A DNA stretch of 64,000 nucleotides from an uncultured Oscillospiraceae bacterium (GTDB lineage: Bacteria > Bacillota > Clostridia > Oscillospirales > Acutalibacteraceae): the NCBI GenBank assembly GCA_958366985.1, contig CATXDC010000015.1, forward strand, positions 10,273 through 74,272. The letters are read 5' to 3'. The notes under the pieces were generated by a model. That model was given only the letters and a program-made list of their open reading frames with translations, was not told the DNA's origin and did no database searches. Each line of letters begins with the position of its first letter. The first letter of the stretch is position 1. Positions 49,501 through 57,313 of this stretch are shown in pieces. Both the position numbers and the translations under genes were made by a program.

Positions 49501-52024
49501 CGTTGCACTCTAAAAGCTCAAGAAGAGGAAGAATAGCGTTGTTATAGAGATCCATATGACCTACTACAACATCAGCAGTTGCTATTGATACCTTTAAGCT
49601 ACCCTTGTAATCAGAATTTCCAAAAGCAGCTTTAAGTACAGGAGAAAATCCGTTAAGAACCTGACCTATAGCTTTAACAAAACTATCCTTATCATGTACG
49701 CCCCAATCAAGTTTGGAGGTGTCAAGATTATTCCAGTCTGTTCCAGCTGCATTAAGTGCATCTCTTACAGCTGCATACTCATCGCCTGTTATTACAGTTG
49801 AAAGAGTATTGGGATAGAGCATAAGATGAAGGTTATCCTTAGCCTGATTAAGAATATCCTGACCTGTGATAGTTGTTACAACTGCATCAATTGGAGGAAT
49901 ATTCTTAATTGTATCAACAAGCATCGGATAGATGCTTGTAAGAACTGTGTTAACCATCTCATTTGTATAGAGATTGTCACTTACAGCGTTCTTGATAAGG
50001 TCAGAAATTGTACCTTCAATTCCGAGAACGGGACCGAGATCCTCATTCTTCATAAGAGAATCAAGTTTTGATATAACAGTATCAAGCTTATCATGGGTTA
50101 CCTTATAAACTTCGTCGGATGTTCTTGCAACGTCACCCGCCATGGGATCACGCTCAGGATATTCCATCTCAGTTTTATAATAATGATCAAAGGGATTTGC
50201 ATTATATTCCTCAAGTGAGGTGAGCATAAATTCATAATGCTCATAATCAGATCTCAGTTCTTCAGAAACATATTCGGTATCCTTAATGGTATCCCAAATA
50301 ACAGTTTCTACACCACCCATTGCTTCTTCAACAATGTTGTGGTTAAGAAGATTAACTTCAGTGTACTTGTCATAACTGTCAGCAATTTCACTTATCTGGT
50401 CTGCTAAGCGATCAGCAAGTACTGTATAAACAGATACTACAGCACCATTAACCTGTTCATACTTAGTGCCAAACAGCTTTGCAACAGTCTCTTCACCATA
50501 TTTTGCCTTAAGATCATTAAGCTTTGAGTTAGCTTCAGTAAATTTAACTGTAAGCTGCTCTGTGGGAAGAGAAGAAACATCCTCTCTTATAAGCTCATTG
50601 AAATACTTAAAGCTTTCATAGATTTCATCAGCTAAAGCTTTATCTTCGGGCTTTTCAGAAATCTTAGCATATATGTTATCAAGGAATGTATGGATATATG
50701 CTGTGCCCTCTTCACCGAAAACACGTGCAATAGCAGCTGCAGTGCATTTTTCGATAAGCTCAAGGTTAGCTGAAACCTCAAGATACACGTTGATAACATC
50801 AAGATTATTATATTCGTCAAGAGGAACTGGGAAACCGCTTATTTTAGCATCAATTTCTGCCTTTAATGCGGTAATTTCGATAACTTCCTTTTCCTCATTG
50901 ACAGAAGCAATATAAGCGGCAATTGCCTCTGCTGTAAGACCATACTTTGTGAGAGCTGCGTTTCTTGACTCTTCATTGCAAGCATTGAAGTTTTCAAAAA
51001 GATCAGTCATCTCATTGAGAACTGTTTTCAGATCTGCAAGCTCCATTTCAGCAGGCTTGCTGTACTTGTCCATAATATCCTTCATTGCACCTGCATACTC
51101 GTCGGCAAGCTTGTTGTCACGAGTATTTTCTGTTGCAATAACGAAGTTCTGGATAGCATCCTTATCAAAGAAATGATTGATTATTGTGTCGCTTCCCCAA
51201 AGATCACCAAGCGCATCAATAGCTGCACGGTTATTCTTTGCAAGCTCAACAAGTTCATCAGATGTCATTGATTCAAGATCTGTTGCAAGAAGTTTATCTG
51301 TGAAGTAATTTGCAAATTCCTTGAGAGCAGCAGGAATTTCTGTCTCAGGATTTGTTTCAGTACGGGTCCAGCTCTGAAGCACAATATTGCGCCAATAGTT
51401 TGCAAAGCTTCCGCCGCCCTGTCCGTCATGGAACCAGTCATATGTAACTGAAGTGTACAGTGTATCAGGGATATCTTCAACACTGCTGTACTGCATCAAA
51501 ACGTTTGTAATATCACGTTTGATTTCAAATACATAATCACGCTTATTGGGAACGCTCGGTTTGGTCCAACCTGTAGCTTCTCCTCTACCATTTTGATATG
51601 CTGTAAAAGCATCCAAAGCAGCGTTGGCTACAGAAAGATCATCACCAGTAACGCCTTTTTCCTGAAGTGTTGCAAGCACTGCATTTTTTACACCTAAAAG
51701 TGTATATTTATCATCACGCTGACCTGTCTGTGTGTGATTAGGTGCAATGCTTGTGGCAACTGTCCAAAATGCCTCTGCTGCCTTTTCGATGTCACCTGTA
51801 GGATCTTCCATTGTTACACGGAATTCCGTATGACCGTCTTTATCGGAACCAGTCTGTACTGCTGAACCGGGCCAAGCTGCATTTTTAACACCGTCGGCTT
51901 GAAGAGATTCAATAAGAACCTGCCATGGATCTTCAGCCGCAAAAGCTACAAAGCCGGCACTGACGCTCATTATGACCATAACAACAGCCATAAATACGCT
52001 CAGCACTCTTTTAGAAGTCTTCAT
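46583..52024 (-). CDS. Very large secreted protein with internal duplication, Big_2 and FIVAR domains
   Basis: 1,813 residues. Cleavable signal peptide (MKTSKRVLSVFMAVVMVIMS...FAA). Residues about 60-650 are helical. Two related units follow, about 660-1060 and 1127-1460, each with LYTNE/FYTNE-x-(V/I)NxV, a GVHDKDSF/GVIPGDTATF segment, LLECNG/ENLGCAD, and DQMIxAIxDPIL. A Big_2 immunoglobulin-like domain (about 1550-1632; ISQTSASLKEG, ATWTTSNAGVATVENGVV) and a FIVAR helical unit (about 1635-1698) come next, then a beta-rich C-terminal domain ending RFYNYDWQK. No LPXTG anchor is seen, so attachment is unknown. Start set by GAGAGGTATTGAA. Likely a surface adhesin or stalk; binding target unknown. 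Confidence 0.88.
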   Translation of the reverse strand: MKTSKRVLSVFMAVVMVIMSVSAGFVAFAAEDPWQVLIESLQADGVKNAAWPGSAVQTGSDKDGHTEFRVTMEDPTGDIEKAAEAFWTVATSIAPNHTQTGQRDDKYTLLGVKNAVLATLQEKGVTGDDLSVANAALDAFTAYQNGRGEATGWTKPSVPNKRDYVFEIKRDITNVLMQYSSVEDIPDTLYTSVTYDWFHDGQGGGSFANYWRNIVLQSWTRTETNPETEIPAALKEFANYFTDKLLATDLESMTSDELVELAKNNRAAIDALGDLWGSDTIINHFFDKDAIQNFVIATENTRDNKLADEYAGAMKDIMDKYSKPAEMELADLKTVLNEMTDLFENFNACNEESRNAALTKYGLTAEAIAAYIASVNEEKEVIEITALKAEIDAKISGFPVPLDEYNNLDVINVYLEVSANLELIEKCTAAAIARVFGEEGTAYIHTFLDNIYAKISEKPEDKALADEIYESFKYFNELIREDVSSLPTEQLTVKFTEANSKLNDLKAKYGEETVAKLFGTKYEQVNGAVVSVYTVLADRLADQISEIADSYDKYTEVNLLNHNIVEEAMGGVETVIWDTIKDTEYVSEELRSDYEHYEFMLTSLEEYNANPFDHYYKTEMEYPERDPMAGDVARTSDEVYKVTHDKLDTVISKLDSLMKNEDLGPVLGIEGTISDLIKNAVSDNLYTNEMVNTVLTSIYPMLVDTIKNIPPIDAVVTTITGQDILNQAKDNLHLMLYPNTLSTVITGDEYAAVRDALNAAGTDWNNLDTSKLDWGVHDKDSFVKAIGQVLNGFSPVLKAAFGNSDYKGSLKVSIATADVVVGHMDLYNNAILPLLELLECNGVVSTETFNSYTTADQMIKAILDPILDYVETVADAPISSITDILPKIAYVFDHDMITSVLKSTKLTAKATALGGLVNVDIISTAGITDPSLYGVVKFAAPDLDLSVLSDVNKLIPMVLGMVAPGTNLVLPTINQSVLASHGQMVAGVASGRTGGTRYQLVTDKADTLLAVLRYVLPMLGDNDFLNSVTALIGKLTGSEIVLSEDILKIINGIGLNSDNVICALTELFVPQEYASKELNYTHNSEEEIGQPINTVTYSADWTKEQAQFIADNTTDFVNDMMKILGGSNMPDLSGLIRSYIADEFYTNETINSVILMVKEQLDSLGMDLDPVLGLVGVDLSIWDDVTEDKDWGVIPGDTATFKAALKEALSPFAPIMATLMSGEADLTVLGAVTMKSYPGYQNGIIPILENLGCADEDIMSAAEYAELAKSGNYDQMISAIIDPILNLVDEIYADPINKVMDILPNAFYFINNGNLQICVENALQSVFVMLDTARPIYDLSFELNLNVQQILVDLVADLEVNGQKLNLKIPFLSDLSVLAVGNVTEYQSKSGKVAYKLTDADRADLVTVLMRNVVELIFYEDNLDAVITLVDSYVNMSDANKENLKKILYAFAETYHENNGVDKIMNAVYVIYKTMYVTGDGAVTIIGDFNERWSAVFNSLYNSGNPVLVEIAKTADEVLDFLSFGLINGNGIGTSGLIDFFDRVAAFFQGRVTDVSISQTSASLKEGESFTLSLSFKPVTVKNKNATWTTSNAGVATVENGVVKAVGPGDAEIKATTADGGLTVSCVVRVRADKTVLNDALRRAEEAPVDEALLSDEYINALATAQYVAGKELATQAEVNEAAQTLIDALNTLELGGKIESVTITQNGAPVGQTVYQKVPWTKKWNSTPAALGLSINEGAKVKNITWEYANWSTDKQEATIEAAADGMSALIRATNGVGARSAWIQVTVEDVYGNKVTSDPVKVRFYNYDWQK

Positions 52025-52073
52025 TTCAATACCTCTCTTCATTTTATAATATGCATCACCATGCTTTCCGGCT

Positions 52074-52136
52074 TTAAATCTGAATCGCTCCTCTTTCAAA
52101 TTTAAAAGCCATTATTTTATTTTTGTCTTCTACCAC
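52074..52136 (-). CDS. Possible 20-residue leader peptide upstream of the giant protein
   Basis: A GTG codon at 52134-52136 follows a textbook AAGGAGGGAGC ribosome site and opens a 20-codon frame ending in TAA at 52074-52076. It begins VVEDKNKIMAFKF and ends GAIQI, 50 bases before the giant protein's start. The very strong site makes translation likely. It may be a regulatory uORF controlling the downstream gene. No matching family. Confidence 0.45.
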   Translation of the reverse strand: MVEDKNKIMAFKFERGAIQI

Positions 52137-52242
52137 GCTCCCTCCTTCTGCGTGTTTTTTCGGAATACAAGCAGCGCCGCTAATGCTGCGCCGCTGACAG
52201 CATTTATATACTTTTAAATATATCTTTACTGTATCCTTCCAA
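52137..52242 (-). promoter_or_regulatory. Long untranslated leader of the giant protein transcript
   Basis: About 100 bases from the expected transcript start to the leader peptide. It contains a GC-rich imperfect direct repeat GC(A/T)GCGCCGCT (near 52170-52196) in an otherwise AT-rich context. Possible regulatory structure. Confidence 0.4.
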
Positions 52243-52271
52243 ATTATAACAAATTTATAAACGGAATTCAA
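52243..52271 (-). promoter_or_regulatory. Promoter of the giant secreted protein gene
   Basis: Minus-strand TTGAAT (52266-52271) and TATAAT (52243-52248) with a 17-base spacer. The stretch from 52272 to 52425 is AT-rich and I see no gene in it. Confidence 0.7.
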
Positions 52272-52426
52272 TGTATAAATTGTCAATATTATCAATAATT
52301 TTTGGTTAATAATCCACTTTATATGACTTGTATATAATATTTATATAGATTACATATATAAACGTAAAATTTTTAATAATTTTTCTTTCGTGCCGTTAAT
52401 TTAGAAATTCTGCTATTTTTAAACAA

Positions 52427-52466
52427 AAAAATAAACCTGCAGAGCAAATCCACAGATTTATTTTTA
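52427..52466 (-). terminator. Probable terminator after rodA
   Basis: Imperfect 13-bp repeat with A/T-rich outer arms (AAAAATAAA...TTTATTTTT), about 10 bases past the rodA stop on the minus strand. Confidence 0.5.
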
Positions 52467-52475
52467 TAAATATTA

Positions 52476-53672
52476 TTAAACTTCCGAAAATCTTGTAGCT
52501 ATACTGCTTAGCCTGAAATCTACAGGATCCTGCTTTCTCGTGCTTCGGTAAATACTCATTATAAGACCAATGGCAATGTATATACAAAGATTAGATGAAC
52601 CGCCGGCGCTGAAAAACGGAAGGGTAATTCCGATAACCGGGAAAATTCTGATACACATACTTATATTTATTATTGCCTGGCTTCCTATCATGGCAGCAGT
52701 TCCGCAGCACATGAGATAGGCTTTGTTATCTCCAGACTGCTTACCAACGTAAATTATTCTCATAATAATTGCAAAAAGTAAAAGCAGTACAAGAATTATT
52801 CCGATAAGACCCAGCTCTTCACCTATGGAAGCTAAAATCATATCATTCTGACCTTCTGGAACGGCACCGTTTTGCGTGTATTCACCGTTAAACAATCCCT
52901 TTCCGAACACTCCGCCGGATCCCATGGCATTAAGTGCCTGATTTTGCTGATAGGCTTCTTCAAGGGCGTAATGCTCGGGGTAAAAAATTGCCAACACACG
53001 ATTTTTCTGATACTGATTGAATATCTTTGCCTTATCACCAAGCACCCAGAGTATCGGAATAGCCACAGCCATAAGTCCCGCTCCTGCGGCAAAATATCCC
53101 CAGTGCATACCGGCAACAAGAAGCATTGCCATACATATAAGCAGGAAAACCAGAGCCGAACCGGCATCACCTGTTTTCATAACAAGACCGAAAGGAATAA
53201 GTGCATGGACTGCAAGTAATGCTATATTTTTGAAGGAATTAAGGTTTTCCTTTACCAAATCAAGATGTACTGCAAAAGTGATTATATAACCTATTTTTAC
53301 AAGCTCTGACGGCTGAAAGTAAAATACTTTTAAATCAAGCCATACTCTGGAATCAGGACGCTCCAGCGGAGCAACACCAAACAAAAAGACCAAAAACATC
53401 AGTCCAATGCAGACTATACCAACTAAAGGCCACAGCCTTGCAATAAATTCATAATCTATAAAGGATATGATAATACAAAGCACAACACCTATCGCAACAG
53501 CGAGAACCATAGTTTTCATGTCATCAGGGATTAGCTCACCGTCAGTTAAAGTGTGTTTAGTTACACTGTAAACCATCAATATTCCAAAAGCTGAAGCTAA
53601 AAGAGATAAAATAAACAAGAGCTTATCCGTACCCTTAAAGGCATTTTTCAAAACACCGCTTCGGTTTCTCAA
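52476..53672 (-). CDS. rodA: RodA/FtsW-family (SEDS) peptidoglycan polymerase
   Basis: 398 residues, about ten membrane spans. FYFQPSELVKIGYI, NQALNAMGSGGVFGKGLF, GQNDMILASIGEELGLIG (loop with the essential Asp) and GITLPFFSAGGSSN are SEDS hallmarks. The usual PDLGTA segment reads GDAGSA here, keeping the Asp but not the Leu-Gly. It polymerises glycan with a class B PBP, probably for elongation. It starts at a TTG with a GGTGGTGAT site. RodA is preferred over FtsW by general similarity; not certain. Confidence 0.9.
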   Translation of the reverse strand: MRNRSGVLKNAFKGTDKLLFILSLLASAFGILMVYSVTKHTLTDGELIPDDMKTMVLAVAIGVVLCIIISFIDYEFIARLWPLVGIVCIGLMFLVFLFGVAPLERPDSRVWLDLKVFYFQPSELVKIGYIITFAVHLDLVKENLNSFKNIALLAVHALIPFGLVMKTGDAGSALVFLLICMAMLLVAGMHWGYFAAGAGLMAVAIPILWVLGDKAKIFNQYQKNRVLAIFYPEHYALEEAYQQNQALNAMGSGGVFGKGLFNGEYTQNGAVPEGQNDMILASIGEELGLIGIILVLLLLFAIIMRIIYVGKQSGDNKAYLMCCGTAAMIGSQAIINISMCIRIFPVIGITLPFFSAGGSSNLCIYIAIGLIMSIYRSTRKQDPVDFRLSSIATRFSEV

Positions 53673-53839
53673 AAATAATCACCACCGACTAAAATTTTCT
53701 GCTTTTCATTATATCCTTAATCCACTTTTTGTTCAAGTAAAAATACTTTAACCAATTGTTAAAATGTGATATAATAACCAAAGCCAACACAGAATATTAA
53801 AAGAGATTATTAACCCCATCTCTGAAAGGTATAGATTTA

Positions 53840-54256
53840 ATGAAAAAATTTGTTTCAAACAGCGCTGCCGAAACTGAGAAAATCGGCGCAGAATTTGCGA
53901 AGACATTAAACAGCGGCAAAGTTGTCGCCTTTTACGGTGATTTAGGAGCCGGCAAAACTGCATTTATAAGAGGTATGGCAAATGGATTCGGACTCGATGC
54001 CGAGGTAAGCAGTCCCACCTTTGCCATTGTACACGAATACGGCGGATCTCCCCTGTTTTGTCACTTCGACATGTACAGGGTTGACTCCTGGGAGGATTTA
54101 TATTCAAGCGGATTTTTCGATTATATTGATATGGGTGCAATTCTTGCTGTGGAATGGAGCGAAAACATAGAAAACGCACTTCCTGAGGATACAATAAGAA
54201 TTGAAATAACGAAAACCGATGATGAAAATCAGAGAATAATAACCATAACGGAGTAA
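53840..54256 (+). CDS. tsaE: tRNA N6-threonylcarbamoyladenosine biosynthesis ATPase TsaE
   Basis: 138 residues. P-loop GDLGAGKTAFIRG near residues 33-45, SSPTFAIVHEY, HFDMYRV and AVEWSENIENALP are all standard. It drives the t6A-forming complex with TsaB, TsaD and TsaC. Preceded by a TATAAT box about 60 bases upstream. First of a co-directional run; tsaB is 15 bases after. Confidence 0.96.
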   Translation: MKKFVSNSAAETEKIGAEFAKTLNSGKVVAFYGDLGAGKTAFIRGMANGFGLDAEVSSPTFAIVHEYGGSPLFCHFDMYRVDSWEDLYSSGFFDYIDMGAILAVEWSENIENALPEDTIRIEITKTDDENQRIITITE

Positions 54257-54271
54257 TACAGGAGATAGAAA

Positions 54272-54976
54272 ATGAAAATTCTTGCAATTGACAGTTCAGC
54301 GGGTGCGGCAAGCGTTGCCGTAACCGAGGACAAAAAAATACTCAGCGAATGTTATATTAATAAGGGACTCACCCACAGTCAGACTCTTATACCCATGGTT
54401 GACTTTGCCCTTAAAAACGCCGGCATGAAGACACAGGACATCGACGTTTTCGCCATAACAAACGGTCCCGGTTCATTTACGGGAGTGAGAATAGGCGTTG
54501 CGGCAATAAAGGGACTTGCCATGGGAGCGGATAAACCCTGCTTTGGAGTTTCCACCCTTGAAGCAATGGCAAATTCCCTGAGACTTTGGGATGACTTTAC
54601 AATTTGCTGCGTAATGGATGCAAGATGCAGTCAGTTTTACACGGCAACCTTTTACTGTGAAAACGGCAATCTTACCCGTTTCACACCTGACAGGGCTATT
54701 TCCTCCGCTGAGCTTATAGAGGAGCTTAAAGAAACAGACGGAAAAATAGTCATTGCAGGAGACGGCGCAGAGCTTTTATATAATAGTATAAAAGACATTA
54801 TTCCCGAAGCTGTTTTGGCGCCCGAAAATTTAAAATGGCAAAGAGCCTATGGAGCAGCTGTTTCAGCTGCTGAAAATAAAGAAAGTTTTGTCCCAGGAGA
54901 AAAGCTGGAGGTATCATATCTACGTCTTCCCCAGGCAGAACGTGAACTAAAAAAGAAAAAGGAGAATTTAAAATGA
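54272..54976 (+). CDS. tsaB: tRNA threonylcarbamoyladenosine biosynthesis protein TsaB
   Basis: 234 residues, ASKHA fold. ILAIDSSAGAASVAV starts the phosphate loop, followed by THSQTLIPMVDFAL and the GPGSFTGVRIGVAAIKG signature. It dimerises with TsaD. Overlaps rpiB by 4 bases. TsaD itself is not in the window. Confidence 0.96.
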   Translation: MKILAIDSSAGAASVAVTEDKKILSECYINKGLTHSQTLIPMVDFALKNAGMKTQDIDVFAITNGPGSFTGVRIGVAAIKGLAMGADKPCFGVSTLEAMANSLRLWDDFTICCVMDARCSQFYTATFYCENGNLTRFTPDRAISSAELIEELKETDGKIVIAGDGAELLYNSIKDIIPEAVLAPENLKWQRAYGAAVSAAENKESFVPGEKLEVSYLRLPQAERELKKKKENLK

Positions 54977-55416
54977 TAGCACTTGGTTCAGATCACGGCG
55001 GATTCGAGCTTAAAGAGGCAATTAAAAAGCATCTTGAGGAAAAAGGCATTGAGTATAAGGACTTCGGAACCTATTCACCGGAATCAGTTGATTATGCAGT
55101 TATCGCTGCAAAAACAGCAAGAAGCATTACTTCCGGCGAATGTGAAAGAGGCATTCTCTGCTGCGGTACAGGAATAGGTATTTCCATGGCGGCAAACAAG
55201 GTTAAAGGCATCAGAGCCGCCTGCTGCTCAGACTATTTCAGCGCAAAATATACAAGACTTCACAATGATGCAAACATCCTTTGCATGGGCGGAAGAGTTG
55301 TAGGAGCGGGACTTGCCCTTGAGCTTGTAGACGTTTTCCTTGAAACTGAGTTTGAAGGCGGACGTCATCAGCGCAGAATCGACCAGATTACAGCAATCGA
55401 AAACGGCGAGCTTTAA
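54973..55416 (+). CDS. rpiB: Ribose 5-phosphate isomerase B
   Basis: 147 residues. IALGSDHGGFELKEAI, CCGTGIGISMAANKVKGIRAA and LCMGGRVVG are diagnostic for RpiB/LacAB. The catalytic Cys sits in ILCCGTG. It interconverts ribulose and ribose 5-phosphates. Ribosome site AAAGGAGAATTTAAA lies inside the tsaB end. Confidence 0.96.
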   Translation: MIALGSDHGGFELKEAIKKHLEEKGIEYKDFGTYSPESVDYAVIAAKTARSITSGECERGILCCGTGIGISMAANKVKGIRAACCSDYFSAKYTRLHNDANILCMGGRVVGAGLALELVDVFLETEFEGGRHQRRIDQITAIENGEL

Positions 55417-55429
55417 TAGAGGTGATTTT

Positions 55430-56266
55430 TTGCTTAATATAGGAGCACATCTTTCTTCATCCAAAGGCTTTCTCCATATGGGCAAAGAGGCTGTTTCAAT
55501 AGGCGGAAACACCTTTCAGTTTTTTACAAGAAATCCCAGAGGCGGAAAGGCTAAGGATATAGACCCTGCCGATGCAAAAGCTCTAAATGATTTTATGGCT
55601 GAAAAGGGATTTGCAAAAATCCTTGCCCATGCCCCATATACACTTAATCCCTGCGCAAAGGATGAAAAAATCCTAGAATTTGCTCTTATGGCAATGGATG
55701 ACGACTTAAAGCGCATGGAATATGTTCCGGGAAACTACTATAATTTTCATCCGGGCAGTCATGTGGGACAGGGTGCTGAAACAGGTATTGAGAAAATTGC
55801 AGAGCTTCTCAATAAAATTCTCAAAGAGGAACAGACAACCACGGTACTTCTCGAAACCATGTCGGGTAAGGGAAGCGAAGTGGGCAAAAGCTTTGAAGAA
55901 ATACGGGCAATAATTGACCGCACCGAGCTTTCCGACAAACTGGGCGTATGTCTTGACACCTGTCATGTATACTCTGCCGGATACGATATAGTAAATAATC
56001 TTGACGGAGTGCTGGAAGAATTTGACAGAGTAATCGGTCTCCAGCGACTTAAAGCCATACACCTTAATGACAGCATGATGCCCTTTGCCTCAAATAAGGA
56101 CAGACACGAAAAAATCGGTAAGGGCACGATAGGTCTTGAAGCCATTTCAAGATTTATCTGTCACGATGCTTTAAAGGATATCCCCATGTTTCTTGAAACT
56201 CCCAATGAACTGAGCGGATACAAAGAGGAGATTGCACTGCTCAGGGGAATACGTGGAGAAAACTGA
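55430..56266 (+). CDS. nfo: Endonuclease IV
   Basis: 278 residues. NIGAHLSSSKGFLHM, FFTRNPRG, LAHAPYTLNPC, NFHPGSHVG, VLLETMSGKGSEVG, CLDTCHVYSAGYDI, HLNDSMMPFASNKDRHEKIG and LETPNE together give the three-zinc TIM-barrel signature. It cuts abasic sites in DNA repair. The start is a TTG preceded by GAGGTGAT; the frame is open farther up into rpiB, which is not used. 13 bases after rpiB. Confidence 0.95.
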   Translation: MLNIGAHLSSSKGFLHMGKEAVSIGGNTFQFFTRNPRGGKAKDIDPADAKALNDFMAEKGFAKILAHAPYTLNPCAKDEKILEFALMAMDDDLKRMEYVPGNYYNFHPGSHVGQGAETGIEKIAELLNKILKEEQTTTVLLETMSGKGSEVGKSFEEIRAIIDRTELSDKLGVCLDTCHVYSAGYDIVNNLDGVLEEFDRVIGLQRLKAIHLNDSMMPFASNKDRHEKIGKGTIGLEAISRFICHDALKDIPMFLETPNELSGYKEEIALLRGIRGEN

Positions 56267-56283
56267 TTTCAGGAGGCTTCAAA

Positions 56284-56529
56284 ATGGATGATGTAGGAAA
56301 CATTATAATGATAATTGCCATTATAATAGCTGTCATCGCAGTAATAGGGGCAGCTATAAGGTATGTTTATTTCTACAAGAAAGAACATTTTGAATGTCCT
56401 CACTGTGGAAACGAATTTAAACCAAAGGTTCTCAATATGATATTTTCCGTAAACGCAGTGGAAGGCAAAATCATCACCTGCCCCAAATGCGGTGAAAAAG
56501 AGTATATGGAACCGAAAAAAGATAAATAA
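56284..56529 (+). CDS. Small membrane protein with C-terminal zinc ribbon
   Basis: 81 residues. One membrane helix (about 8-28) and a cytoplasmic zinc ribbon of two Cys pairs (CPHCGNEF and CPKCGEKEYM). It follows nfo by 17 bases with AGGAGGCTTCAAA. No named function; last gene of the run. Confidence 0.75.
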   Translation: MDDVGNIIMIIAIIIAVIAVIGAAIRYVYFYKKEHFECPHCGNEFKPKVLNMIFSVNAVEGKIITCPKCGEKEYMEPKKDK

Positions 56530-56542
56530 TTTAATCTCATTT

Positions 56543-56590
56543 AAAAGCTCAGTATGCTGGTCTGAAGGCATACTGAGCTTTTATTTTTCT
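56543..56590 (+). terminator. Terminator of the tsaE-nfo run
   Basis: 15-bp perfect stem (56543-56557 with 56568-56582, core GCTCAGTATGC/GCATACTGAGC) followed by TTATTTTT. Confidence 0.85.
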
Positions 56591-56642
56591 TAATGAGTTT
56601 CTCATTCAGCACAATATACTAAAATTTAACATATTTTTCGTT

Positions 56643-56671
56643 TTGACAGTAAATGTTTTATATGATACAAT
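56643..56671 (+). promoter_or_regulatory. Promoter of the TetR-MFS operon
   Basis: TTGACA (56643-56648), 17-base spacer, TACAAT (56666-56671). Very close to consensus. Confidence 0.75.
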
Positions 56672-56675
56672 CAAA

Positions 56676-56711
56676 ATATGGAAACTAAAATTAAAATTTT
56701 AGTTTCCATAT
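56676..56711. promoter_or_regulatory. Perfect 36-bp palindrome, probable TetR operator
   Basis: 17-bp arms (56676-56692 and 56695-56711; half site GGAAACTAAAATT) around two central bases. It begins about 5 bases after the -10 box and covers the transcript start, so a bound repressor would block transcription. The TetR gene begins 56 bases downstream, which fits autoregulation. Confidence 0.7.
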
Positions 56712-56767
56712 GAAGCTTTGTATGCGTATTACATACTATTTATTTCTTTTATCCGGGAGGTAAGATA

Positions 56768-57292
56768 TTGGAGCAAAAAATCATCGACTCTGCAATCAAG
56801 CTGATTCAGCAGTACGGAATCAAATTTACTCTTGATGACATTGCCGCAGATGCAAAAATCAGCAAGAAAACTATATACAAATTTTTCGGCAGCAAAGAGT
56901 CACTTATAAACGGAGTAATAGACTATATCTTTGCCGACATTCACGCCCAACACAAAGCCATTTTAAATGAGGATATACCGAACATAGAAAAGCTTATAAA
57001 GATAGTAAGCGTATATCCTCAGGTTATACATTTTGATTCAATAAAGCTTGATAAGCTCATTGAACTGCACCCTGACATTTACAAAAGAATAGATAATCAG
57101 TTCCACAACAACTGGGATTTAACACTCAGCCTTTATGATAAATGTGTCAATGAAGGCAGTATAAAACCCATTGACCGTGAATATTTCAGGCTCATCCTGC
57201 TGGGAATTTTTGACCAGGCCATTCATTTGGAAGAACACGAAAAAGCTACAACGGAATGTATTAAAGCCGTGATATACGGCTTTGCAAAATAG
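56768..57292 (+). CDS. TetR-family transcriptional regulator (MFS-linked)
   Basis: 174 residues. HTH segment FTLDDIAADAKISKKTIYKFF and SKESLINGVIDYIF are typical TetR. It starts at a TTG with CGGGAGGTAAGATA. It precedes the MFS gene by 21 bases. Likely represses itself and the transporter through the 36-bp palindrome at 56676-56711. Confidence 0.9.
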   Translation: MEQKIIDSAIKLIQQYGIKFTLDDIAADAKISKKTIYKFFGSKESLINGVIDYIFADIHAQHKAILNEDIPNIEKLIKIVSVYPQVIHFDSIKLDKLIELHPDIYKRIDNQFHNNWDLTLSLYDKCVNEGSIKPIDREYFRLILLGIFDQAIHLEEHEKATTECIKAVIYGFAK

Positions 57293-57313
57293 AAAGCGAG
57301 GAATTAAATTAAA

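Noticed and set aside
52074..52295. 73-codon minus frame upstream of the giant protein
   Set aside because: Its upper part lies in the promoter; only the final 20 codons after the strong ribosome site are credible.
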